64,000 nucleotides of DNA from Haematobia irritans (lineage: Eukaryota; Arthropoda; Insecta; Diptera; Muscidae): the NCBI RefSeq assembly GCF_050003625.1, contig NW_027445852.1, positions 992,001 to 1,056,000 on the forward strand, given 5' to 3'. Positions within the stretch are counted from its first letter, which is position 1, and each line of letters begins with the position of its first letter. Shown piece after piece: positions 47,201-61,200 of the stretch. The notes beneath the pieces are model-generated. The model was given only the letters and a program-made list of their open reading frames with translations. It searched no databases and was not told the origin of the DNA. A program made the translations under genes and the position numbers.

Positions 47201-50200
47201 AAAATTTCAATTTTTTGAGGATTTTCGTCGAAATTTGGATTTTTTGGGAGTGATCACGAATTGAGGTCCTTTTGGCTCTAGGACGCATATTTAAGGAGTT
47301 ATGGCCAAAATAAGTTTTTCATATAAAAATTTCAATTTTTTGAGGATTTTCATCAAAATTTTGATTTTTTGGGGATGGTCACGAATTGAGGTCCTTTTGG
47401 CTCTAGGACGCATATTTAAGGAGTTGTGGCCAAAATAAGTTTTTCATATAAAAATTTCAATTTTTTGAGGATTTTCGTCGAAATTTGGATTTTTTGGGGG
47501 TGGTCACGAATTGAGGTCCTTTTGGCTCTAGGACGCATATTTAAGGAGTTATGGCCAAAATAAGTTTTTCATATAAAAATTTCAATTTTTTGAGGATTTT
47601 CGTCGAAATTTTGATTTTGTGGGAGTGATCACGAATTGAGGTCCTTTTGGCTCTAGGAAGCATATTTAAGGAGCTATGGCCACAATAAGTTTTTCATATA
47701 AAAATTTCAATTTTTTGAGGATTGTCATCAAAATTTTGATTTTGTGGGAGTGATCACGAATTGAGGTCCTTTCGACTCTAGGACGCATATTTAAGGAGTT
47801 ATGGCCAAAATAAGTTTTTCATATAAAAATTTCAATTTTTTAGGATTTTCATCAAAATTTTGATTTTTTGGGGATGGTCACGAATTGAGGTCCTTTTGGC
47901 TCTAGGACGCATATTTAAGGAGTTATGGCCAAAATAAGTTTTTCATATAAAAATTTCAATTTTTTTGAGGATTTTCGTCGAAATTTTGATTTTTTGGGGG
48001 TGGTCACGAATTGAGGTCCTTTTGGCACTAGGACGCATATTTAAGGAGTTATGGCCAAAATAAATTTTTCATATAAAATTTCAATTTTTTGAGGATTTCA
48101 TCAAAATTTTGATTTTTTGGGGATGGTCACGAATTGAGGTCCTTTTGGCTCTAGGAAGCATATTTAAGGAGTTATGGCCCAAAATAAGTTTTTCATATAA
48201 AAATTTCAATTTTTTGAGGATTTTCGTCGAAATTTGGATTTTTTGGGGATGGTCACGAATTGAGGTCCTTTTGGCTCTAGGACGCATATTTAAGGAGTTA
48301 TGGCCAAAATAAGTTTTTCATATAAAAATTTGATTTTTTTTTGAGAATTTTCGTCGAAATTTGGATTTTTTGGGGGTGGTCACGAATTGAGGTCCTTTTG
48401 GCTCTAGGACGCATATTTAAGGAGTTATGGCCACAATAAGTTTTTCATATAAAAATTTCAATTTTTTGAGGATTTTCGTCGAAATTTGGATTTTTTGGGG
48501 GTGGTCACGAATTGAGGTCCTTTTGGCTCTAGGACGCATATTTAAGGAGTTATGGCCAAAATAAGTTTTTCATATAAAAATTTCAATTTTTTGAGGATTT
48601 TCATCAAAATTTGGATTTTTTGGGGGTGGTCACGAATTGAGGTCATTTTGGCTCTAGGACGCATATTTAAGGAGTTATGGCCAAAATAAGTTTTTTATAT
48701 AAAAATTTCAATTTTTTGAGGATTTTCATCAAAATTTTGATTTTTTGGGGATGGTCACGAATTGAGGTCCTTTTGGCTCTAGGACGCATATTTAAGGAGT
48801 TATGGCCAAAATAAGTTTTTCATATAAAAATTTCAATTTTTTGAGAATTTTCGTCGAAATTTGGATTTTTTGGGGGTGGTCACGAATTGAGGTCCTTTTG
48901 GCTCTAGGACGCATATTTAAGGAGTTATGGCCACAATAAGTTTTTCATATAAAAATTTCAATTTTTTTGAGGATGTTCGTCGAAATTTGGATTTTTTGGG
49001 GGTGGTCACGAATTGAGGTCCTTTTGGCTCTAGGACGCATATTTAAGGAGTTATGGCCAAAATAAGTTTTTCATATAAAAATTTCAATTTTTTGAGGATT
49101 TTCGTCGAAATTTTGATTTTTTGGGGGTGGTCACGAATTGAGGTCCTTTTGGCTCTAGGACGCATATTTAAGGAGTTATGGCCAAAATAAGTTTTTCATA
49201 TAAAAATTTCAATTTTTTGAGGATTTTCATCAAAATTTTGATTTTTTGGGGATGGTCACGAATTGAGGTCCTTTTGGCTCTAGGACGCATATTTAAGGAG
49301 TTATGGCCAAAATAAGTTTTTCATATAAAAATTTCAATTTTTTGAGGATTTTCATCAAAATTTTGATTTTGTGGGAGTGATCACGAATTGAGGTCCTTTT
49401 GGCTCTAGGACGCATATTTAAGGAGTTATGGCCAAAATAAGTTTTTCATATAAAAATTTCAATTTTTTGAGGATTTTCATCAAAATTTTGATTTTTTGGG
49501 GATGGTCACGAATTGAGGTCCTTTTGGCTCTAGGACGCATATTTAAGGAGTTATGGCCAAAATAAGTTTTTCATATAAAAATTTCAATTTTTTGAGGATT
49601 TTCGTCGAAATTTGGATTTTTTGCGGGTGGTCACGAATTGAGGTCCTTTTGGCTCTAGGACGCATATTTAAGGAGTTATGGCCAAAATAAGTTTTTCATA
49701 TAAAATTTTCAATTTTTTGAGGATTTTCATCAAAATTTTGATTTTTTGGGGATGGTCACGAATTGAGGTCCTTTTGGCGCTAGGACGCATATTTAAGGAG
49801 TTATGGCCAAAATAAGTTTTTCATATAAAAATTTGATTTTTTTTTTGAGAATTTTCGTCGAAATTTGGATTTTTTGGGGGTGATCACGAATTGAGGTCCT
49901 TTTGGCTCTAGGAAGCATATTTAAGGAGTTATGGCCAAAATAAGTTTTTCATATAAAAATTTCAATTTTTTGAGGATTTTCATCAAAATTTTGATTTTTT
50001 GGGGATGGTCACGAATTGAGGTCCTTTTGGCTATAGGACGCATATTTAAGGAGTTATGGCCACAATAAGTTTTTCATATAAAAATTTCATTTTTTTGAGG
50101 ATTTTCGTCGAAATTTTGATTTTTTGGGGGTGGTCACGAATTGAGGTCCTTTTGGCTCTAGGAAGCATATTTAAGGAGTTATGGCCAAAATAAGTTTTTC
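44201..50200 (+). repeat. Transitional satellite region without long duplications
   Basis: There are about 48 monomers with no other sequence. I could not align this stretch to another block for more than a few monomers. TTAGGGGGTGG followed by GGCCCAAAAT occurs near 45,117 and 46,118, about 1,001 bp apart, so the first two cassette members are present without the rest. Unusual single changes include CCTTTTGACTC (about 44,516), CCTTTCGACTC (about 47,769), GAGCTATGGCC (about 47,672) and TTTTTTAGGATTTTC (about 47,836). T-expanded monomers first appear here (48,334 and 49,837). Confidence 0.75.
48334..48342 (+). repeat. T-expanded monomer marker (T9), first of seven
   Basis: In these monomers TTTCAATTTTTTGAGG becomes TTTGA followed by T8-T10, usually then GAGAATTTTCGTCG. 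Other sites are 49,837-49,846 (T10), 55,716-55,724 (T9, with GAGGAT), 57,467-57,474 (T8), 59,594-59,602 (T9), 61,222-61,231 (T10) and 63,443-63,452 (T10). I saw none before 48 kb. The C to G change preceding the run is common to all seven, so they share one ancestor and the run length has since drifted. Confidence 0.88.
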
Positions 50201-50213
50201 ATATAAAAATTTC

Positions 50214-51839
50214 AATTTTTTGAGGATTTTCATCAAAATTGTGATTTTTTGGGGATGGTCACGAATTGAGGTCCTTTTGGCTCTAGGACGCATATTTAAG
50301 GAGTTATGGCCAAAATAAGTTTTTCATATAAAAATTTCAATTTTTTGAGGATTTTCGTCGAAATTTGGATTTTTTGCGGGTGGTCACGAATTGAGGTCCT
50401 TTTGGCTCTAGGACGCATATTTAAGGAGTTATGGCCAAAATAAGTTTTTCATATAAAATTTTCAATTTTTTGAGGATTTTCATCAAAATTTTGATTTTTT
50501 GGGGATGGTCACGAATTGAGGTCCTTTTGGCGCTAGGACGCATATTTAAGGAGTTATGGCCAAAATAAGTTTTTCATATAAAAATTTCAATTTTTTGAGG
50601 ATTTTCATCAAAATTTTGATTTTTTGGGAGTGATCACGAATTGAGGTCCTTTTGGCGCTAGGACGCATATTTAAGGAGTTACGGCCAAAATAAATTTTTC
50701 ATATAAAAATTTCATTTTTTTGAGGATTTTCGTTGAAATTTTGATTTTTTGGGGATGGTCACGAATTGAGGTCCTTTTGGCTCTAGGACGCATATTTAAG
50801 GAGTTATGGCCAAAATAAGTTTTTCATATAAAAATTTCATTTTTTTGAGGATTTTCGTCGAAATTTGGATTTTTTGGGGGTGGTCACGAATTGAGGTCCT
50901 TTTGGCGCTAGGACGCATATTTAAGGAGTTATGGCCAAAATAAGTTTTTCATATAAAAATTTCAATTTTTTGAGGATTTTCATCAAAATTTTGATTTTTT
51001 GGGGGTGGTCACGAATTGAGGTCCTTTTGGCGCTAGGACGCATATTTAAGGAGTTATGGCCAAAATAAGTTTTTCATATAAAAATTTCAATTTTTTGAGG
51101 ATTTTCATCAAAATTTTGATTTTTTGGGAGTGATCACGAATTGAGGTCCTTTTGGCTCTAGGACGCATATTTAAGGAGTTATGGCCCAAAATAAGTTTTT
51201 CATATAAAAATTTCATTTTTTTGAGGATTTTCGTCGAAATTTGGATTTTTTGGGGGTGGTCACGAATTGAGGTCCTTTTGGCGCTAGGACGCATATTTAA
51301 GGAGTTATGGCCAAAATAAGTTTTTCATATAAAAATTTCAATTTTTTGAGGATTTTCATCAAAATTTTGATTTTTTGGGAGTGATCACGAATTGAGGTCC
51401 TTTTGGCTCTAGGACGCATATTTAAGGAGTTATGGCCAAAATAAGTTTTTCATATAAAAATTTCATTTTTTTGAGGATTTTCGTCGAAATTTTGATTTTT
51501 TGGGGGTGGTCACGAATTGAGGTCCTTTTGGCTCTAGGACGCATATTTAAGGAGTTATGGCCAAAATAAGTTTTTCATATAAAAATTTCAATTTTTTGAG
51601 GATTTTCATCAAAATTTTGATTTTTTGGGGATGGTCACGAATTGAGGTCCTTTTGGCTCTAGGACGCATATTTAAGGAGTTATGGCCAAAATAAGTTTTT
51701 CATATAAAAATTTCAATTTTTTGAGGATTTTCGTCGAAATTTGGATTTTTAGGGGGTGGTCACGAATTGAGGTCCTTTTGGCTCTAGGACGCATATTTAA
51801 GGAGTTATGGCCAAAATAAGTTTTTCATATAAAAATTTC
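50214..51839 (+). repeat. 13-monomer unit, copy 1 (1,626 bp)
   Basis: The series is: GGGGATGG type B, GCGGGTGG, TATAAAATTTTC, GGCGCTAGG (twice), an AAATAAATTTTTC monomer with TTCGTTGAAATTTTG, then further GGCGCTAGG monomers. It recurs 1,626 bp later; GCGGG lies at 50,376 and 52,002. The TTCGTTGAAA mark (about 50,730 and 52,357) was seen nowhere else in the window. A GTTACGGCC change near 50,681 is private to this copy. Boundaries are approximate because they fall in shared sequence. Confidence 0.83.
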
Positions 51840-53590
51840 AATTTTTTGAGGATTTTCATCAAAATTTTGATTTTTTGGGGATGGTCACGAATTGAGGTCC
51901 TTTTGGCTCTAGGACGCATATTTAAGGAGTTATGGCCAAAATAAGTTTTTCATATAAAAATTTCAATTTTTTGAGGATTTTCGTCGAAATTTGGATTTTT
52001 TGCGGGTGGTCACGAATTGAGGTCCTTTTGGCTCTAGGACGCATATTTAAGGAGTTATGGCCAAAATAAGTTTTTCATATAAAATTTTCAATTTTTTGAG
52101 GATTTTCATCAAAATTTTGATTTTTTGGGGATGGTCACGAATTGAGGTCCTTTTGGCGCTAGGACGCATATTTAAGGAGTTATGGCCAAAATAAGTTTTT
52201 CATATAAAAATTTCAATTTTTTGAGGATTTTCATCAAAATTTTGATTTTTTGGGAGTGATCACGAATTGAGGTCCTTTTGGCGCTAGGACGCATATTTAA
52301 GGAGTTATGGCCAAAATAAATTTTTCATATAAAAATTTCATTTTTTTGAGGATTTTCGTTGAAATTTTGATTTTTTGGGGATGGTCACGAATTGAGGTCC
52401 TTTTGGCTCTAGGACGCATATTTAAGGAGTTATGGCCAAAATAAGTTTTTCATATAAAAATTTCATTTTTTTGAGGATTTTCGTCGAAATTTGGATTTTT
52501 TGGGGGTGGTCACGAATTGAGGTCCTTTTGGCGCTAGGACGCATATTTAAGGAGTTATGGCCAAAATAAGTTTTTCATATAAAAATTTCAATTTTTTGAG
52601 GATTTTCATCAAAATTTTGATTTTTTGGGGGTGGTCACGAATTGAGGTCCTTTTGGCGCTAGGACGCATATTTAAGGAGTTATGGCCAAAATAAGTTTTT
52701 CATATAAAAATTTAAATTTTTTGAGGATTTTCATCAAAATTTTGATTTTTTGGGAGTGATCACGAATTGAGGTCCTTTTGGCTCTAGGACGCATATTTAA
52801 GGAGTTATGGCCCAAAATAAGTTTTTCATATAAAAATTTCATTTTTTTGAGGATTTTCGTCGAAATTTGGATTTTTTGGGGGTGGTCACGAATTGAGGTC
52901 CTTTTGGCGCTAGGACGCATATTTAAGGAGTTATGGCCAAAATAAGTTTTTCATATAAAAATTTCAATTTTTTGAGGATTTTCATCAAAATTTTGATTTT
53001 TTGGGGGTGGTCACGAATTGAGGTCCTTTTGGCGCTAGGACGCATATTTAAGGAGTTATGGCCAAAATAAGTTTTTCATATAAAAATTTCAATTTTTTGA
53101 GGATTTTCATCAAAATTTTGATTTTTTGGGAGTGATCACGAATTGAGGTCCTTTTGGCTCTAGGACGCATATTTAAGGAGTTATGGCCAAAATAAGTTTT
53201 TCATATAAAAATTTCATTTTTTTGAGGATTTTCGTCGAAATTTTGATTTTTTGGGGGTGGTCACGAATTGAGGTCCTTTTGGCTCTAGGACGCATATTTA
53301 AGGAGTTATGGCCAAAATAAGTTTTTCATATAAAAATTTCAATTTTTTGAGGATTTTCATCAAAATTTTGATTTTTTGGGGATGGTCACGAATTGAGGTC
53401 CTTTTGGCTCTAGGACGCATATTTAAGGAGTTATGGCCAAAATAAGTTTTTCATATAAAAATTTCAATTTTTTGAGGATTTTCGTCGAAATTTGGATTTT
53501 TAGGGGGTGGTCACGAATTGAGGTCCTTTTGGCTCTAGGACGCATATTTAAGGAGTTATGGCCAAAATAAGTTTTTCATATAAAAATTTC
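51840..53590 (+). repeat. 13/14-monomer unit, copy 2
   Basis: This repeats the unit at 50,214-51,839 with one extra GGCGCTAGG type B monomer near 52,920-53,050. The TTAGGGGGTGG marks are therefore 1,751 bp apart (51,752 and 53,503) and not 1,626. The unit was duplicated first and then gained a monomer, or copy 1 lost one. Confidence 0.82.
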
Positions 53591-54150
53591 AATTTTTTGA
53601 GGATTTTCATCAAAATTTTGATTTTTTGGGGATGGTCACGAATTGAGGTCCTTTTGGCTCTAGGACGCATATTTAAGGAGTTATGGCCAAAATAAGTTTT
53701 TCATATAAAAATTTCAATTTTTTGAGGATGTTCGTCGAAATTTGGATTTTTAGGGGGTGGTCACGAATTGAGGTCCTTTTGGCTCTAGGACGCATATTTA
53801 AGGAGTTATGGCCAAAATAAGTTTTTCATATAAAAATTTCAATTTTTTGAGGATTTTCGTCGAAATTTGGATTTTTTGGGGGTGGTCACGAATTGAGGTC
53901 CTTTTGGCTCTAGGACGCATATTTAAGGAGTTATGGCCACAATAAGTTTTTCATATAAAAATTTCAATTTTTTGAGGATTTTCATCAAAATTTTGATTTT
54001 TTGGGGATGGTCACGAATTGAGGTCCTTTTGGCTCTAGGACGCATATTTAAGGAGTTATGGCCAAAATAAATTTTTCATATAAAATTTCAATTTTTTGAG
54101 GATTGTCATCAAAATTTTGATTTTTTGGGGATGGTCACGAATTGAGGTCC
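53591..54150 (+). repeat. Ordinary monomers before the 33-monomer tandem
   Basis: These are four to five monomers with no other sequence. One near 53,730 combines GATGTTCGTCG with TTAGGGGGTGG. Another near 54,070 has AAATAAATTTTTC, TATAAAATTTC and GATTGTCATC. Confidence 0.7.
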
Positions 54151-57100
54151 TTTTGGCTCTAGGAAGCATATTTAAGGAGTTATGGCCCAAAATAAGTTTT
54201 TCATATAAAAATTTCAATTTTTTGAGGATTTTCGTCGAAATTTGGATTTTTTGGGGGTGGTCACGAATTGAGGTCCTTTTGGCTCTAGGACGCATATTTA
54301 AGGAGTTATGGCCAAAATAAGTTTTTCATATAAACATTTCAATTTTTTGAGGATTGTCATCAAAATTTTGATTTTGTGGGAGTGATCACGAATTGAGGTC
54401 CTTTTGGCTCTAGGACGCATATTTAAGGAGTTATGGCCAAAATAAGTTTTTCATATAAAAATTTCAATTTTTTGAGGATTTTCATCAAAATTTTGATTTT
54501 TTGGGAGTGATCACGAATTGAGGTCCTTTTGGCTCTAGGACGCATATTTAAGGAGTTATGTCCAAAATAAGTTTTTCATATAAAAATTTCAATTTTTTGA
54601 GGATTTTCATCAAAATTTTGATTTTTTGGGAGTGATCACGAATTGAGGTCCTTTTGGCTCTAGGACGCATATTTAAGGAGTTATGGCCAAAATAAGTTTT
54701 TCATATAAAAATTTCAATTTTTTGAGGATTTTCATCAAAATTTTGATTTTTTGGAAGTGATCACGAATTGAGGTCCTTTTGGCTCTAGGACGCATATTTA
54801 AGGAGTTATGGCCAAAATAAGTTTTTCATATAAAAATTTCATTTTTTTGAGGATTTTCGTCGAAATTTTGATTTTTTGGGGGTGGTCACGAATTGAGGTC
54901 CTTTTGGCTCTAGGACGCATATTTAAGGAGTTATGGCCAAAATAAGTTTTTCATATAAAAATTTCAATTTTTTGAGGATTTTCATCAAAATTTTGATTTT
55001 TTGGGGATGGTCACGAATTGAGGTTCTTTTGGCTCTAGGACGCATATTTAAGGAGTTATGGCCAAAATAAGTTTTTCATATAAAAATTTAAATTTTTTGA
55101 GGATTTTCATCAAAATTTTGATTTTTTGGGAGTGATCACGAATTGAGGTCCTTTTGGCTCTAGGACGCATATTTAAGGAGTTATGGCCAAAATAAGTTTT
55201 TCATATAAAAATTTCATTTTTTTGAGGATTTTCGTCGAAATTTTGATTTTTTGGGAGTGATCACGAATTGAGGTCCTTTTGGCTCTAGGACGCATATTTA
55301 AGGAGTTATGGCCAAAATAAGTTTTTCATATAAAAATTTCAATTTTTTGAGGATTTTCGTCGAAATTTGGATTTTTAGGGGGTGGTCACGAATTGAGGTC
55401 CTTTTGGCTCTAGGACGCATATTTAAGGAGTTATGGCCAAAATAAGTTTTTCATATAAAAATTTCAATTTTTTGAGGATTTTCATCAAAATTTTGATTTT
55501 TTGGGAGTGATCACGAATTGAGGTCCTTTTGGCTCTAGGACGCATATTTAAGGAGTTATGGCCAAAATAAGTTTTTCATATAAAAATTTCAATTTTTTGA
55601 GGATTTTCGTCGAAATTTGGAATTTTTGGGGGTGGTCACGAATTGAGGTCTTTTGGCTCTAGGACGCATATTTAAGGAGTTATGGCCAAAATAAGTTTTT
55701 CATATAAAAATTTGATTTTTTTTTGAGGATTTTCGTCGAAATTTGGATTTTTTGGGGGTGGTCACGAATTGAGGTCCTTTTGACTCTAGGACGCATATTT
55801 AAGGAGTTATGGCCAAAATAAGTTTTTCATATAAAAATTTCAATTTTTTGAGGATTTTCATCAAAATTTTGATTTTTTGGGAGTGATCACGAATTGAGGT
55901 CCTTTTGGCTCTAGGACGCATATTTAAGGAGTTATGGCCAAAATAAGTTTTTCATATAAAAATTTCATTTTTTTGAGGATGTTCGTCGAAATTTGGATTT
56001 TTTGGGGGTGGTCACGAATTGAGGTCCTTTTGGCTCTAGGACGCATATTTAAGGAGTTATGGCCAAAATAAGTTTTTCTATAAAAATTTCAATTTTTTGA
56101 GGATTGTCATCAAAATTTTGATTTTGTGGGAGTGATCACGAATTGAGGTCCTTTTGGCTCTAGGACGCATATTTAAGGAGTTATGGCCAAAATAAGTTTT
56201 TCATATAAAAATTTCATTTTTTTGAAGATTTTCGTCGAAATTTAGATTTTTTGGGGGTGGTCACGAATTGAGGTCCTTTTGACGCTAGGACGCATATTTA
56301 AGGAGTTATGGCCAAAATAAGTTTTTCATATAAAAATTTCAATTTTTTGAGGATTTTCATCAAAATTTTGATTTTTTGGGAGTGATCACGAATTGAGGTC
56401 CTTTTGGCTCTAGGACGCATATTTAAGGAGTTATGGCCAAAATAAGTTTTTCATATAAAAATTTCAATTTTTTGAGGATTTTCATCAAAATTTTGATTTT
56501 TTGGGGATGGTCACGAATTGAGGTCCTTTTGGCTCTAGGACGCATATTTAAGGAGTTATGGCCAAAATAAGTTTTTCATATAAAAATTTCATTTTTTTGA
56601 GGATTTTCGTCGAAATTTGGATTTTTTGGGGGTGGTCACGAATTGAGGTCCTTTTGGCTCTAGGACGCATATTTAAGGAGTTATGGCCAAAATAAGTTTT
56701 TCATATAAAAATTTCAATTTTTTGAGGATTTTCATCAAAATTTTGATTTTTTGGGGATGGTCACGAATTGAGGTCCTTTTGGCTCTAGGAAGCATATTTA
56801 AGGAGTTATGGCCAAAATAAGTTTTTCATATAAAAATTTCATTTTTTTGAGGATTTTCGTCGAAATTTGGATTTTTTGGGGATGGTCACGAATTGAGGTC
56901 CTTTTGGCTCTAGGACGCATATTTAAGGAGTTATGGCCAAAATAAGTTTCTCATATAAAAATTTCTATTTTTTGAGGATTTTCATCAAAATTTTGATTTT
57001 TTGGGGATGGTCACGAATTGAGGTCCTTTTGGCTCTAGGACGCATATTTAAGGAGTTATGGCCAAAATAAGTTTTTCATATAAAAATTTCATTTTTTTGA

Positions 57101-58280
57101 GGATTTTCACCAAAATTTTGATTTTTTGGGAGTGATCACGAATTGAGGTCCTTTTGGCTCTAGGACGCATATTTAAGGAGTTATGGCCAAAATAAGTTTT
57201 TCATATAAAAATTTCATTTTTTTGAGGATTTTCGTCGAAATTTGGATTTTTTGCGGGTGGTCACGAATTGAGGTCCTTTTGGCTCTAGGACGCATATTTA
57301 AGGAGTTATGGCCAAAATAAGTTTTTCATATAAAATTTTCAATTTTTTGAGGATTTTCATCAAAATTTTGATTTTTTGGGGATGGTCACGAATTGAGGTC
57401 CTTTTGGCGCTAGGACGCATATTTAAGGAGTTATGGCCAAAATAAGTTTTTCATATAAAAATTTGATTTTTTTTGAGAATTTTCGTCGAAATTTGGATTT
57501 TTTGGGGGTGGTCACGAATTGAGGTCCTTTTGGCTCTAGGAAGCATATTTAAGGAGTTATGGCCAAAATAAGTTTTTCATATAAAAATTTCAATTTTTTG
57601 AGGATTTTCATCAAAATTTTGATTTTTTGGGGATGGTCACGAATTGAGGTCCTTTTGGCTCTAGGAAGCATATTTAAGGAGTTATGGCCAAAATAAGTTT
57701 TTCATATAAAAATTTCATTTTTTTGAGAATTTTCGTCGAAATTTGGATTTTTTGGGGGTGGTCACGAATTGAGGTCCTTTTGGCTCTAGGACGCATATTT
57801 AAGGAGTTATGGCCAAAATAAGTTTTTCATATAAAAATTTAAATTTTTTGAGGATTTTCATCAAAATTTTGATTTTTTGGGGGTGGTCACGAATTGAGGT
57901 CCTTTTGGCTCTAGGAAGCATATTTAAGGAGTTATGGCCAAAATAAGTTTTTCATATAAAAATTTCATTTTTTTGAGGATTTTCATCAAAATTTTGATTT
58001 TTTGGGAGTGATCACGAATTGAGGTCCTTTTGGCTCTAGGACGCATATTTAAGGAGTTATGGCCAAAATAAGTTTTTCATATAAAAATTTCATTTTTTTG
58101 AGGATTTTCGTCGAAATTTGGATTTTTTGGGGGTGGTCACGAATTGAGGTCCTTTTGGCTCTAGGACGCATATTTAAGGAGTTATGGGCAAAATAAGTTT
58201 TTCATATAAAAATTTCATTTTTTTGAGGATTTTCGTCGAAATTTGGATTTTTTGGGGGTGGTCACGAATTGAGGTCCTTT
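54151..58280 (+). repeat. About 33-monomer unit, copy 1
   Basis: Starting at the GGAAGC/GGCCCAAAAT pair, the order recurs 4,127 bp later: frame ends at 54,295 and 58,422, and TAAACATTTC near 54,331 and 58,458, a change seen only at these two places. Further shared marks are GAGGTTCTTTTGG (55,020 and 59,022), TTTGGAATTTTTGGG (about 55,617 and 59,495), TTTGAAGATTTTC and T-expanded monomers. The unit is distinct from anything in the left 44 kb. Confidence 0.82.
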
Positions 58281-61200
58281 TGGCTCTAGGAAGCATATTT
58301 AAGGAGTTATGGCCCAAAATAAGTTTTTCATATAAAAATTTCAATTTTTTGAGGATTTTCGTCGAAATTTGGATTTTTTGGGGGTGGTCACGAATTGAGG
58401 TCCTTTTGGCTCTAGGACGCATATTTAAGGAGTTATGGCCAAAATAAGTTTTTCATATAAACATTTCAATTTTTTGAGGATTGTCATCAAAATTTTGATT
58501 TTGTGGGAGTGATCACGAATTGAGGTCCTTTTGGCTCTAGGACGCATATTTAAGGAGTTATGGCCAAAATAAGTTTTTCATATAAAAATTTCAATTTTTT
58601 GAGGATTTTCATCAAAATTTTGATTTTTTGGGAGTGATCACGAATTGAGGTCCTTTTGGCTCTAGGACGCATATTTAAGGAGTTATGGCCAAAATAAGTT
58701 TTTCATATAAAAATTTCAATTTTTTGAGGATTTTCATCAAAATTTTGATTTTTTGGGAGTGATCACGAATTGAGGTCCTTTTGGCTCTAGGACGCATATT
58801 TAAGGAGTTATGGCCAAAATAAGTTTTTCATATAAAAATTTCAATTTTTTGAGGATTTTCATCAAAATTTTGATTTTTTGGGAGTGATCACGAATTGAGG
58901 TCCTTTTGGCTCTAGGAAGCATATTTAAGGAGTTATGGCCAAAATAAGTTTTTCATATAAAAATTTCAATTTTTTGAGGATTTTCATCAAAATTTTGATT
59001 TTTTGGGGATGGTCACGAATTGAGGTTCTTTTGGCTCTAGGACGCATATTTAAGGAGTTATGGCCAAAATAAGTTTTTCATATAAAAATTTAAATTTTTT
59101 GAGGATTTTCATCAAAATTTTGATTTTTTGGGAGTGATCACGAATTGAGGTCCTTTTGGCTCTAGGACGCATATTTAAGGAGTTATGGCCAAAATAAGTT
59201 TTTCATATAAAAATTTCATTTTTTTGAGGATTTTCGTCGAAATTTTGATTTTTTGGGAGTGATCACGAATTGAGGTCCTTTTGGCTCTAGGACGGATATT
59301 TAAGGAGTTATGGCCAAAATAAGTTTTTCATATAAAAATTTCAATTTTTTGAGGATTTTCGTCGAAATTTGGATTTTTAGGGGGTGGTCACGAATTGAGG
59401 TCCTTTTGGCTCTAGGACGCATATTTAAGGAGTTATGGCCAAAATAAGTTTTTCATATAAAAATTTCAATTTTTTGAGGATTTTCGTCGAAATTTGGAAT
59501 TTTTGGGGGTGGTCACGAATTGAGGTCCTTTTGGCTCTAGGACGCATATTTAAGGAGTTATGGCCAAAATAAGTTTTTCATATAAAAATTTGATTTTTTT
59601 TTGAGAATTTTCGTCGAAATTTGGATTTTTTGGGGGTGGTCACGAATTGAGGTCCTTTTGACTCTAGGACGCATATTTAAGGAGTTATGGCCAAAATAAG
59701 TTTTTCATATAAAAATTTCAATTTTTTGAGGATTTTCATCAAAATTTTGATTTTTTGGGAGTGATCACGAATTGAGGTCCTTTTGGCTCTAGGACGCATA
59801 TTTAAGGAGTTATGGCCAAAATAAGTTTTTCATATAAAAATTTCATTTTTTTGAGGATGTTCGTCGAAATTTGGATTTTTTGGGGGTGGTCACGAATTGA
59901 GGTCCTTTTGGCTCTAGGACGCATATTTAAGGAGTTATGGCCAAAATAAGTTTTTCATATAAAAATTTCAATTTTTTGAGGATTGTCATCAAAATTTTGA
60001 TTTTGTGGGAGTGATCACGAATTGAGGTCCTTTTGGCTCTAGGACGCATATTTAAGGAGTTATGGCCAAAATAAGTTTTTCATATAAAAATTTCATTTTT
60101 TTGAAGATTTTCGTCGAAATTTGGATTTTTTGGGGGTGGTCACGAATTGAGGTCCTTTTGGCGCTAGGACGCATATTTAAGGAGTTATGGCCAAAATAAG
60201 TTTTTCATATAAAAATTTCAATTTTTTGAGGATTTTCATCAAAATTTTGATTTTTTGGGAGTGATCACGAATTGAGGTCCTTTTGGCTCTAGGACGCATA
60301 TTTAAGGAGTTATGGCCAAAATAAGTTTTTCATATAAAAATTTCACTTTTTTGAGGATTTTCGTCGAAATTTGGATTTTTTGGGGGTGGTCACGAATTGA
60401 GGTCCTTTTGGCTCTAGGACGCATATTTAAGGAGTTATGGCCAAAATAAGTTTTTCATATAAAAATTTCAATTTTTTGAGGATTTTCATCAAAATTTTGA
60501 TTTTTTGGGGATGGTCACGAATTGAGGTCCTTTTGGCTCTAGGAAGCATATTTAAGGAGTTATGGCCAAAATAAGTTTTTCATATAAAAATTTCATTTTT
60601 TTGAGGATTTTCGTCGAAATTTGGATTTTTTGGGGATGGTCACGAATTGAGGTCCTTTTGGCTCTAGGACGCATATTTAAGGAGTTATGGCCAAAATAAG
60701 TTTCTCATATAAAAATTTCTATTTTTTTGAGGATTTTCATCAAAATTTTGATTTTTTGGGGATGGTCACGAATTGAGGTCCTTTTGGCTCTAGGACGCAT
60801 ATTTAAGGAGTTATGGCCAAAATAAGTTTTTCATATAAAAATTTCATTTTTTTGAGGATTTTCATCAAAATTTTGATTTTTTGGGAGTGATCACGAATTG
60901 AGGTCCTTTTGGCTCTAGGACGCATATTTAAGGAGTTATGGCCAAAATAAGTTTTTCATATAAAAATTTCATTTTTTTGAGGATTTTCGTCGAAATTTGG
61001 ATTTTTTGCGGGTGGTCACGAATTGAGGTCCTTTTGGCTCTAGGACGCATATTTAAGGAGTTATGGCCAAAATAAGTTTTTCATATAAAATTTTCAATTT
61101 TTTGAGGATTTTCATCAAAATTTTGATTTTTTGGGGATGGTCACGAATTGAGGTCCTTTTGGCGCTAGGACGCATATTTAAGGAGTTATGGCCAAAATAA

